A DNA stretch of 9,205 nucleotides from positions 1 to 9,205 of the forward strand of contig UQCR01000176.1 of the NCBI GenBank assembly GCA_900539655.1. Reading direction: 5' to 3'. This document shows, in pieces, positions 1-5,806 of the stretch. Numbering within the stretch: position 1 is the stretch's first letter; every line of letters starts with the position of its first letter. The notes below the pieces were generated by a model, which did not search any database, was not told where the DNA came from, and was given only the letters and a program-made list of their open reading frames with translations. The translations under genes and the position numbers were made by a program. Origin of the DNA: an uncultured Robinsoniella sp. (lineage in GTDB: Bacteria > Bacillota > Clostridia > Lachnospirales > Lachnospiraceae).

Positions 1-187
1 GCGTATAGCAGAGCTGAGTATTTACTTACCTTCCCAGAGTGCTTTTTGGCGGATACAATTCGACTGTCTCACATCGGATTGTAAGCGGGCACTGAGCTGC
101 GAAATGCATCAGGATTTCGGAGCGAATGCCCGCGTGCCGCCAAAAAGTGCTCTGGGAAGGTTAGAAAATACCAGTTCTGCGGTAAGC
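1..187 (+). ncRNA. Candidate structured RNA or palindromic repeat element, cut by left window edge
   Basis: This stretch can fold almost end to end on the plus strand. Positions 28-52 pair with 137-161 over 25 continuous base pairs, two of them G-U (40/149, 41/148). Outside that, 8-23 pairs with 166-180 with one bulged A at 17, and weaker pairing reaches 1-6 with 182-187, so the stem may continue beyond the window. Inside it, two arms make a three-way junction: 54-63 with 74-83 (10 pairs, one G-U) and 85-91 with 127-133, topped by 96-98/121-123 and 100-105/114-119. The wobbles in the helices are G-U when read on the plus strand and would be A-C on the minus strand, which mildly favours a plus-strand RNA or folded plus single strand. 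An internal loop at 92-95/124-126 contains one possible A-C opposition, against that trend. I recognise no known RNA family. A MITE-like repeat or part of a mobile element is an equal alternative. The 69-residue reading frame at 104-313 has no start signal and is not called. Confidence 0.45.
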
Positions 188-319
188 CTTCCAAATCAAT
201 GTCCTGGCTCGCCCCCTTCTCTTTCCGTACACTACCTCCATCTACAAAGCGTCCTTACTCAGCTAAACCCAAATATAAGTCATTTAATAGACCCTATAAA
301 ACGTTCGCTGTAATACTAG
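188..319. other. Gene-free stretch between structured element and HTH remnant
   Basis: No supported gene, RNA or promoter is visible. The first part, to about 240, is pyrimidine-rich on the plus strand, with a C-run near 210-215, and is richer in GC than what follows. From about 265 the composition becomes AT-rich like the rest of the flank. The change suggests that the 1-187 element, or the DNA it arrived with, may extend to roughly 240, but no boundary repeat was found. Confidence 0.4.
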
Positions 320-415
320 AGCGTGCAATATCAAAATAATATTTCCGTAAGGGAACTGGCTCAGAGCTATTCGCTTTCCGAATATGCCATAAGAAAAATA
401 ATATATAAGAAATAA
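320..415 (+). pseudogene. C-terminal remnant of a small helix-turn-helix protein (CD3324/Mor-like end)
   Basis: From the in-frame stop at 317-319 to the TAA at 413-415 the frame reads about 31 codons, including ISVRELAQSYSLSEYAIRK followed by IIYKK. This is the typical layout of a C-terminal helix-turn-helix: a short helix with ELA, a turn, then a recognition helix with S-x-x-x-I-x-K-I. It resembles the end of the small clostridial CD3324-family proteins (about 90 residues). There is no start codon with a ribosome binding site, and stops at 311-313 and 317-319 cut the frame off from anything upstream. The N-terminal two thirds of such a protein cannot be found in any frame before it. The Rho-independent terminator eight bases after the stop fits the 3' end of a former gene. 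The family assignment is from memory of the motif and is tentative. Confidence 0.45.
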
Positions 416-422
416 CAGTAAT

Positions 423-453
423 GAAGGTTGCCATTAGGAAACCTTCTTTTTTT
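423..453 (+). terminator. Rho-independent terminator after HTH remnant
   Basis: GAAGGTT (423-429) pairs perfectly with AACCTTC (440-446), and the loop can add two inner C-G pairs (431-432 with 437-438). Seven T residues follow at 447-453. This is a canonical intrinsic terminator on the plus strand. It ends whatever transcript covers the HTH remnant and the 1-187 element, and it insulates the diguanylate cyclase gene. Confidence 0.8.
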
Positions 454-485
454 AACTGATTTTATTCTGTTTTATTAAATTTATA

Positions 486-513
486 TTGATTTAGTCTGAC
501 TTTTTGTTATAGT
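486..513 (+). promoter_or_regulatory. Possible sigma-A promoter of the diguanylate cyclase gene
   Basis: TTGATT (486-491) and TATAGT (508-513) are separated by 16 bases. A second -10-like hexamer, TATAGA, lies at 513-518 but its spacing to the same -35 is too long. The site sits between the terminator at 423-453 and the start at 586, leaving a leader of about 65 bases. No c-di-GMP riboswitch or other structured leader was recognised. Confidence 0.4.
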
Positions 514-572
514 ATAGAGTTTTGCCGTTGTGTGTGATAAAATAACAAATAGAGAATACGATTCAAAACAAT

Positions 573-576
573 GGAG
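573..576 (+). promoter_or_regulatory. Ribosome binding site that decides the cyclase start at 586
   Basis: GGAG (573-576) lies nine bases before the ATG at 586. The upstream in-frame ATG at 571 has only AGAG at 551-554, too distant and weak to serve it, and the GGAG overlaps that ATG. Start 586 is therefore preferred; it gives a protein beginning MNKNKKDI, directly before the first hydrophobic segment. Confidence 0.65.
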
Positions 577-585
577 CAGGTGTAT

Positions 586-2262
586 ATGAACAAAAATAAA
601 AAAGATATATTAAGAGGGTCATTAACATGTTTATCCGGGATACTGTTGATTATCATGTTATTAAATGTAATTAATACACCGGTTCTGCCGGATGTCCGTC
701 CGCAGGTAGAAAAAATCAGGCTGTTTGAGGAGGGCTGGCAGCTGGAGGGAAAAGACGGGAAAGAAGTAGATGCCATTCATTTTCCCTTAAAAATTAAAAA
801 TAATGAAAAATACATAAGGATTAAAAATCAGATCCCCCAGGTAACGGATGGGGAAAAACTGATATTCAGCAATGGATATCAAAAAGTCAGGGTATTTATC
901 GGTGAGGAGTGTGTCTATGACTATGGCTTTAACAGTAAGCCTGCTGTGGGGGATATGTTAGGATATATATCCTGTCAGATTCCTGTCTCCAGCCAGGATA
1001 TTGGTAAAGAAATTATCATAGAACTAGAGCGGCCCTATCAGAATTTATCGGGAGGAATCTGGTCGATTAGTATAGGGACAGCGGCGGCATATGTCACAGA
1101 TGTATTGTACAGCAATGTGGGAAAGATAGGCTGTATCTCATTTCTGTTGTTGTTCGGAATTGTACTGCTGATCGTTTACGCTGGGCTGTATATGAAAAAA
1201 TTAAAGTATGATTTTGACACATTTTTATACCTGGGTTTATTTATGGTGATCTCTGCGGTGTGGATTTGGTCAGATTCTGATATAGCACAGCTTATGATCG
1301 GAAACAGCGTGGCATTATGCATATTGTCTTTTATCAGTTTTATGGCATTGCCCGTTTATATGTTATCCTTTGTTAAGAATATTTGCGAAGGGAAAGGAAA
1401 ATATATCGAGTGGATACAAACCATATTATGGATGAACATGATCGTCCAGAGCATCATTTATCTGTGTAATATAGCAGATTTTCCACAAATGCTGTTAGTG
1501 ACGCATACAATGGTTTTTTTGGTGATTATTATTCTTGTGGCATTTCTGCTTTATGAAGCGGTGAAGATGCATTCCAGAAAAGCAAAGGGCATGTTATATG
1601 CTATTCTGGGACTCACTATGTTTTCCATAATTGCACTTGTCCGGTTTTATACGAATCCAATGGAGGATAACAGCAAATTTTTCAGATATGGACTGATCGT
1701 TTTTATTATTATTCTGATATATTTAAATTATGAAGAACTGTTCCTCTATCTGAAGGAAAAGACACAATTTGAACTCTATGAGAAAATGGCTTACTCTGAT
1801 ATGATGACGCAGACATTGAACCGCATTTCTTTTGATGAATTTATGGTTCGTGAAAAAGAGAAGGATATGGAACTGAGTCAGAAGGCACCCCTTGCGTTTG
1901 TGATGCTGGATTTAAACAACCTGAAACAGACAAATGACATGTATGGACACAAGGCAGGCGATGAAGTGATTAAAGGAGCAGCCGAATGTATCAAGGTGGA
2001 ATATGGCGGCAACGGGGATGTATATAGAATCGGGGGAGATGAATTCCTGGTTGCGATACAGAATGAGGATTTGGATCTGGAAGAACTGGACCAGGCACTG
2101 AAGGAACGAATCAGAAAATATAATAAAGTGCACAGCCTCTCCATCTCTATTGCCAGTGGATTTGCAGTTAGAGGAACCAGCAATAAAGATGCGGAAACAT
2201 TATTCCGGGAAGCAGATGAACGGATGTATTCCAATAAGCAGCAATACAAATCAAATGTATAA
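586..2262 (+). CDS. Membrane diguanylate cyclase (7TM sensor + GGDEF domain)
   Basis: Predicted to make cyclic di-GMP from two GTP at the cytoplasmic face of the membrane. Taking the start at 586 the protein has 558 residues. It begins with a membrane anchor (about 9-30), followed by an extracellular domain of about 150 residues (to about 180). About seven hydrophobic segments (roughly 184-385) follow, an arrangement like the 7TMR-DISM sensor family. A short linker helix leads to a C-terminal GGDEF domain (about 400-555). The active-site signature is a perfect GGDEF at 483-487 within YRIGGDEFLVAI, and the metal and nucleotide segment LDLNNLKQTNDMYGHKAGD (about 441-459) is intact. The inhibitory RxxD site usual just before GGDEF is absent: that position reads GNGD, with four rather than five residues to the motif, so feedback inhibition is probably missing or different. 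No EAL or HD-GYP domain is present. It is transcribed alone and converges on the araC-type gene 14 bases away. The ligand is unknown. Confidence 0.9.
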   Translation: MNKNKKDILRGSLTCLSGILLIIMLLNVINTPVLPDVRPQVEKIRLFEEGWQLEGKDGKEVDAIHFPLKIKNNEKYIRIKNQIPQVTDGEKLIFSNGYQKVRVFIGEECVYDYGFNSKPAVGDMLGYISCQIPVSSQDIGKEIIIELERPYQNLSGGIWSISIGTAAAYVTDVLYSNVGKIGCISFLLLFGIVLLIVYAGLYMKKLKYDFDTFLYLGLFMVISAVWIWSDSDIAQLMIGNSVALCILSFISFMALPVYMLSFVKNICEGKGKYIEWIQTILWMNMIVQSIIYLCNIADFPQMLLVTHTMVFLVIIILVAFLLYEAVKMHSRKAKGMLYAILGLTMFSIIALVRFYTNPMEDNSKFFRYGLIVFIIILIYLNYEELFLYLKEKTQFELYEKMAYSDMMTQTLNRISFDEFMVREKEKDMELSQKAPLAFVMLDLNNLKQTNDMYGHKAGDEVIKGAAECIKVEYGGNGDVYRIGGDEFLVAIQNEDLDLEELDQALKERIRKYNKVHSLSISIASGFAVRGTSNKDAETLFREADERMYSNKQQYKSNV

Positions 2263-2276
2263 TATATGGTTTACAT

Positions 2277-3110
2277 TTAATACCGGTTGCGCTTTCTCCA
2301 CTCGTTGGGAGAGATATTCATAATATTTTTAAATGCACGCGTAAAATGGAATTGATTGGTATAGCCCACTAAAGGAGAGATCTGAGCAATCGTCATATCG
2401 GTGGAACGAAGAAACTCACAGGATTTATGAATGCGGTATGTGATCAAAAATTCCTGTGGGCTTTTTTGCGTCATTTTCTTAAAAAGTTTACTGAAATAGC
2501 TGCGGTTCAGACTGAGATTAGCCGCCATATCCTCCACAGAGATATCTTTCATATAATAGTTTTCAATAAAATCCACAGTAGATTGTATATAAAATTTCTT
2601 AATATCATTTTTGGGAAGAGCTCTTGCTGTCTTAGAACTTTCGATTAACGCGCTGAAAAACAGGTAAGTATACCCCATGATCTCCGGGGCAGGGGAATCC
2701 GGATGGTCAATGATATAACTGAGATAAGCATAAACTTTCTTTTTTCCCTCTTCATTTATGGAATTATAAATCGGTGACTCATGTGAAAGTCCTGCATGAT
2801 TTACATATTCCTTCGCTTTTAATCCGTCAAATTCAATCCACATATATTCCCAGGGATCTTTTTCATCCGCAGTATAATGAATGACTTTGTTAGGTTCTAT
2901 CAAGAATGCCTGACCTGCATGGAGATGGTATTCTGCTTCCGATTTTTCGGTACCTGCCTTGTATACACCGGTACCGGAAATAACATAGTGTATCAGGTAA
3001 TGGTTTCTCATTGCCGGACCAAAAGTATGAAATGGTTCACATTGCTGATACCCATATTGATAAATAGTAATGTCAAAAAAATCGTTACTCAAAAAAAGAT
3101 AGTCGCGCAT
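2277..3110 (-). CDS. AraC-family transcriptional regulator of the alpha-galactoside operon
   Basis: A 277-residue AraC/XylS-type regulator. Residues about 20-95 form a cupin-like sugar-binding domain (HYLIHYVISGTGVY, later AGQAFLIEPNKVIHY). Residues about 178-275 form the paired helix-turn-helix DNA-binding domain: the first HTH is at about 191-213 (SVEDMAANLSLNRSYFSKLF) and the second at about 239-261 (IAQISPLVGYTNQFHFTRAF), with the closing SPNEWRK. The ATG at 3108-3110 has GAGGTG seven bases upstream (3118-3123). It is divergent from the binding-protein, permease and alpha-galactosidase operon, the usual position for an MsmR/RafR-like activator. The likely role, by context, is to bind an imported alpha-galactoside or its product and activate that operon, perhaps also controlling itself through the inverted repeat over its own promoter. 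Its 3' end lies 14 bases from the end of the convergent cyclase gene with no visible terminator between them. The exact inducer cannot be read from the sequence. Confidence 0.9.
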   Translation of the reverse strand: MRDYLFLSNDFFDITIYQYGYQQCEPFHTFGPAMRNHYLIHYVISGTGVYKAGTEKSEAEYHLHAGQAFLIEPNKVIHYTADEKDPWEYMWIEFDGLKAKEYVNHAGLSHESPIYNSINEEGKKKVYAYLSYIIDHPDSPAPEIMGYTYLFFSALIESSKTARALPKNDIKKFYIQSTVDFIENYYMKDISVEDMAANLSLNRSYFSKLFKKMTQKSPQEFLITYRIHKSCEFLRSTDMTIAQISPLVGYTNQFHFTRAFKNIMNISPNEWRKRNRY

Positions 3111-3145
3111 GTTTTAGCACCTCATTTTCATAAATTATCTTTTGT

Positions 3146-3175
3146 ATTATATACCATTATGTGTCCTAGCGTCAA
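3146..3175 (-). promoter_or_regulatory. Sigma-A promoter of the araC-type regulator gene
   Basis: Read on the minus strand, TTGACG (3175 to 3170) and a perfect TATAAT (3151 to 3146) are separated by 18 bases. Transcription would start near 3139, giving a leader of about 28 bases before the ATG, with the ribosome binding site inside it. The promoter is close to consensus, so regulator expression is probably substantial unless the overlapping inverted repeat represses it. Confidence 0.65.
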
Positions 3176-3220
3176 TGACAGAGTATAAATGACACATAAA
3201 GGTATAAATGAAATAATACC
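3150..3220. promoter_or_regulatory. Putative AraC-type operator cluster: 15/16 inverted repeat plus direct repeats
   Basis: TATACCATTATGTGTC (3150-3165) is repeated in inverted orientation at 3191-3206 with one mismatch. The arm centres are 41 bases apart, close to four helical turns, so both arms would face the same side of the DNA. The left arm covers the -10 and part of the spacer of the regulator promoter, and the right arm lies just upstream of its -35. A direct repeat, GTATAAATGA, occurs at 3183-3192 and 3202-3211 (19-base period). A further partial half-site, ATACCAT, begins at 3216, so GGTAT (3201-3205) and ATACC (3216-3220) also oppose each other. Binding by the adjacent AraC-type protein is inferred from position and symmetry. 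Confidence 0.5.
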
Positions 3221-3313
3221 ATCGCATGTACAAGGTTTGTGTAAAGTGTTAATATAAGTCACATAGAAAAAGGTGTATTAGTCAAATTGCTGGAAATATA
3301 AGGCTGCAGACTC

Positions 3314-3360
3314 TATAATTCCCAACATAAGTTTGATGATATGCTGAAAGACTTGATAAT
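3314..3360 (+). promoter_or_regulatory. Candidate promoter(s) of the sugar-transport operon
   Basis: A perfect TATAAT lies at 3314-3319, but no good -35 sits 16-18 bases before it (TGGAAA at the 17-base position; TTGCTG is 21 bases away). A strong -10 with a poor -35 is what an activator-dependent promoter looks like. A second candidate is TTGATG (3333-3338) with GATAAT (3355-3360) at 16-base spacing. They would give leaders of about 100 or 60 bases. No clean catabolite-responsive (cre) site was found between 3111 and 3428. Confidence 0.4.
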
Positions 3361-3428
3361 AGGTACAGAAACAGTTTATGAAATACAAATGACAGGAAGT
3401 AATATTAAGGTAAAAGGAGATTTAGAAA

Positions 3429-4769
3429 ATGATAAAAATGAAAAAAACATGCGCATTTGTTATGGCAGGAATTATGGGATTGTCCCTTACAGCTTGCGGA
3501 AGTTCAGGAAATACAGGTGACAGTAATGCGACAGGCAGTACCACAAAGGAATCTGCAGCAGGAGATACAGCAGCAGCTACTGAAAATGCATCCGGAGATG
3601 CCCTTTCGGTTATGATATGGGATACTTACCAGGAGCCGGGCTTAAAGCAGATTATGGATGATTTTACAAAAGAAACGGGTATTCCCACACAGATTCAGGT
3701 TGTTACCTGGAATGAATACTGGACACTTCTGGAAGCAGGAGCACAGGGCGGTTCTATGCCGGATGTATTCTGGATGCATTCCAACGAGGCACAAAGATAT
3801 ATGGAAAATGACATGCTTCTTGATCTGACGGATAAAATCAAGGACAGCGAAAAACTGGATATGAGCAAATTCCCGGAAGATATTAAAGAGCTTTATTCTT
3901 ATAATGATCATGTCTATGCAGTTCCAAAAGACATTGACACAATCGCATTGTGGTATAACAAAACTATGTTTGACGAAGCAGGAGTGGCATATCCGGATGA
4001 TACATGGACCTGGGATACCCTTGCTGAAGCAGCAAAGAAGCTCACAAAAGAAGACGGATCACAGTATGGTCTGGGTATGAAGAGTGATACAAATCACGAA
4101 GGTTACTACAATATTATTTATGATATGGGCGGCAAAGTGATATCTGATGACAAAAAGTCCTCCGGTTATGATGATCCGAATACCATCAAGGCTATGCAGT
4201 ATGTGGAGCAGCTGATCAAAGACGGTTCTATGCCAAGCAGCCAGACTCTTTCCGAAAATGGACCGGACGTATTAATGAGATCCGGACAGCTGGCAATGGC
4301 ATTCCAGGGTTCCTGGATGATCTCCAGTTTCAAAGATGATGATTATGCCAAAGAAAATCTGGATGTAGCAATCATGCCAAAAGATGCAGAATCAGGAAGA
4401 AGATGTTCCGTATACAACGGACTTGGATGGGCAGCTTCTGCAAATGGCAAGAATACGGACAATGCATGGAAATTGATTGAATACCTGGGAACTGAAGCAG
4501 CACAGAAAAAACAGGCAGAATTAGGAGTTACCATGTCAGCTTATGAAGGAACATCTGAAGACTGGGTTAAATCTGCACCTGAATTTAATTTACAGGCATA
4601 TTTAGATGTACGTGACGATATGGTAATCAGACCTTATTCCAGATCAACAGTAATCTGGGAAAACAAGACAAATGAGCTTTTAAAAGACGTATGGGCAGGT
4701 AATGCAGATATGGCTGAAACATGTAAGAAGATTGCAGAGGAAATGAATGCATCTCTGGCAGAAGAGTAG
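3429..4769 (+). CDS. Sugar ABC transporter substrate-binding lipoprotein
   Basis: A 446-residue family 1 extracellular solute-binding protein, predicted to capture an oligosaccharide outside the cell and hand it to the two permeases encoded downstream. It starts with a lipoprotein signal peptide: basic MIKMKK, a hydrophobic core, then the lipobox L20-T21-A22-C23, so the mature protein should be lipid-anchored at Cys23. A low-complexity linker rich in Ser, Thr, Ala and Gly (about 24-56) separates the anchor from the binding fold (about 58-446). Family features include the early strand LSVMIWDTY, the segment PDVFWMHSNEAQRYMEN and the aromatic-rich middle (YPDDTWTWDTLAEAAKKLT, GSWMISSFK), where Trp and Tyr side chains typically stack on sugar rings. 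The ATG at 3429 has AGGAGA eight bases before it; the in-frame ATG at 3438 is less well placed. It is the first gene of the operon. Raffinose-type or melibiose-type substrates are inferred from the GH36 gene downstream; the protein family alone does not tell. Confidence 0.92.
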   Translation: MIKMKKTCAFVMAGIMGLSLTACGSSGNTGDSNATGSTTKESAAGDTAAATENASGDALSVMIWDTYQEPGLKQIMDDFTKETGIPTQIQVVTWNEYWTLLEAGAQGGSMPDVFWMHSNEAQRYMENDMLLDLTDKIKDSEKLDMSKFPEDIKELYSYNDHVYAVPKDIDTIALWYNKTMFDEAGVAYPDDTWTWDTLAEAAKKLTKEDGSQYGLGMKSDTNHEGYYNIIYDMGGKVISDDKKSSGYDDPNTIKAMQYVEQLIKDGSMPSSQTLSENGPDVLMRSGQLAMAFQGSWMISSFKDDDYAKENLDVAIMPKDAESGRRCSVYNGLGWAASANGKNTDNAWKLIEYLGTEAAQKKQAELGVTMSAYEGTSEDWVKSAPEFNLQAYLDVRDDMVIRPYSRSTVIWENKTNELLKDVWAGNADMAETCKKIAEEMNASLAEE

Positions 4770-4778
4770 AATACGGAT

Positions 4779-4825
4779 AAATTACACTGCTCAATCAGCA
4801 TTATGGTAAGCAGAATGTAATTTTT
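4779..4825 (+). terminator. Partial terminator or attenuating hairpin after the binding-protein gene
   Basis: AAATTACA (4779-4786) pairs with TGTAATTT (4816-4823), and CTGCT (4787-4791) continues with AGCAG (4809-4813), leaving a two-base bulge (4814-4815) and a 17-base loop. The pairing runs into TTTTT (4821-4825), followed by AGTT. The stem is AT-rich and most of the T-tract is inside it, so it should terminate only part of the transcripts. It lies 10 bases after the binding-protein stop, within the operon. Confidence 0.45.
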
Positions 4826-4834
4826 AGTTAAAGT

Positions 4835-4866
4835 GTGGCGGTATGGCAGGTCTGCTATACCGCCAT
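4835..4866 (+). other. Intercistronic GC-rich hairpin, probable mRNA-stabilising or processing element
   Basis: GGCGGTAT (4837-4844) pairs with ATACCGCC (4857-4864). The stem extends inward by four pairs (4845-4848 with 4853-4856, one G-U) around a GGTC tetraloop and outward by two more (4835-4836 with 4865-4866). No T-tract follows, so it is not a terminator on the plus strand. A stable hairpin between a binding-protein gene and its permease genes commonly protects the upstream mRNA from 3' exonucleases and raises binding-protein levels. The start of the next gene lies 29 bases beyond. Confidence 0.6.
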
Positions 4867-4895
4867 CAAATTAAAAACGAAAGGAGTTGGGATAG

Positions 4896-5792
4896 ATGTC
4901 AAAGAAAAAGGTAAAAGGCACTTCCCGCGCCCGCAACGAATTTCTCTGGGGCTGGGCGTTTATATTACCAACGATGATCGGGTTAATTGTTCTGAATATT
5001 ATCCCAATCGTACAGACTATTTACCAGAGTTTTTTTAAGACAGGAGATTTTGGTAAAGGGAATATATTTGTTGGTGCAGATAATTATATGAAACTTTTTG
5101 GGGACGGACAGGTGTGGCAGGCATTACTGAATACTTTTAAATATGCAATTGTCGAAGTTCCGTTTTCCATAGCCATAGCACTTGTACTGGCTGTTCTGCT
5201 CAATCGCAAGATGAAAGGGCGCAGTGTTTACAGGACGATATTTTTCCTACCCATGGTTGCGGCGCCTGCTGCGATCGCCATGGTATGGAGATGGCTATAC
5301 AATTCTGATTTTGGTTTAATCAATAATCTGACCGGCGCAGACACAAATTGGATTTCTAATCCAAAGATTGCGGTATTTGCCATTGCAGTCGTGGGAGTCT
5401 GGTCCATTATAGGTTACAACATGGTATTGTTTTTATCAGGACTGCAGGAAGTTCCCCATGATTATTATGAGGCGGCAGAAATAGACGGGGCAACTGGAAT
5501 TAAACAGTTTTTCCACATTACAATTCCGCTGATTTCCCCGACCATCTTTTTTGTACTGGTGACCAGGGTAATCGGTGCACTGCAGGTATTTGATTTGATA
5601 TTCATGGTTATGGATAAGTCTAATCCGGCTTTGGAAAAGACGCAGTCACTGGTTTATCTGTTCTACCGTTACTCATTTACAGAGAAGAATCTCGGTTATG
5701 GTTCCACAATCGTTGTGCTGCTCTTAGTGGTGATTATGATCATAACTGTTTTCCAGATGCTGGCACAGAAAAAATGGGTTCATTATAATTAG
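4896..5792 (+). CDS. Sugar ABC transporter permease, MalF/UgpA type
   Basis: A 298-residue inner-membrane subunit of a carbohydrate importer (binding-protein-dependent transport family), one half of the translocation channel. About six membrane segments are visible: 20-43, 80-102, 112-134, 158-180, 208-234 and 269-289. The cytoplasmic EAA loop that docks onto the ATPase is intact: EAAEIDGA at 192-199, followed by the FFHITIPLISP segment to about 215. The N-terminus is basic (MSKKKVKGTSRARNE), giving an inside orientation. AGGAG (4882-4886) is nine bases before the ATG. It follows the two intercistronic hairpins and is separated from the second permease gene by only 14 bases, so the two are surely cotranscribed. 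Length and motif order fit the MalF-like partner of two-permease CUT1 transporters. Confidence 0.92.
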   Translation: MSKKKVKGTSRARNEFLWGWAFILPTMIGLIVLNIIPIVQTIYQSFFKTGDFGKGNIFVGADNYMKLFGDGQVWQALLNTFKYAIVEVPFSIAIALVLAVLLNRKMKGRSVYRTIFFLPMVAAPAAIAMVWRWLYNSDFGLINNLTGADTNWISNPKIAVFAIAVVGVWSIIGYNMVLFLSGLQEVPHDYYEAAEIDGATGIKQFFHITIPLISPTIFFVLVTRVIGALQVFDLIFMVMDKSNPALEKTQSLVYLFYRYSFTEKNLGYGSTIVVLLLVVIMIITVFQMLAQKKWVHYN

Positions 5793-5806
5793 AAGGAGGG
5801 AAAGTA

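Noticed and set aside
27..162. Integron attC site or retron msr-msd as explanation of the long hairpin
   Set aside because: The ends lack the GTTRRRY/RYYYAAC core sites of attC, and no reverse transcriptase gene is present in the window.
20..240. Minus-strand frames through the structured element that read like protein (for example YFLTFPEHFLAARGHSL)
   Set aside because: Stops interrupt them, no start signal precedes them, and the stem-loop pairing explains the sequence better.
104..313. Open reading frame of 69 residues on the plus strand
   Set aside because: It has no ribosome binding site, lies largely inside the paired arms of the 1-187 structure, and its composition (many Ser, Pro and Leu, no domain) is not protein-like.
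188..585. c-di-GMP (GEMM) riboswitch before the cyclase gene
   Set aside because: None of the expected conserved core sequence was found, and the cyclase leader after the promoter is only about 65 bases.
507..776. Minus-strand 89-residue frame over the start of the cyclase gene
   Set aside because: It overlaps the well-supported membrane anchor and promoter of the cyclase, has no recognisable domain and no ribosome binding site.
3241..3360. Catabolite-responsive element (cre), for example the stretch at 3240-3253
   Set aside because: The central CG and several flanking consensus bases are missing; no match good enough to report.
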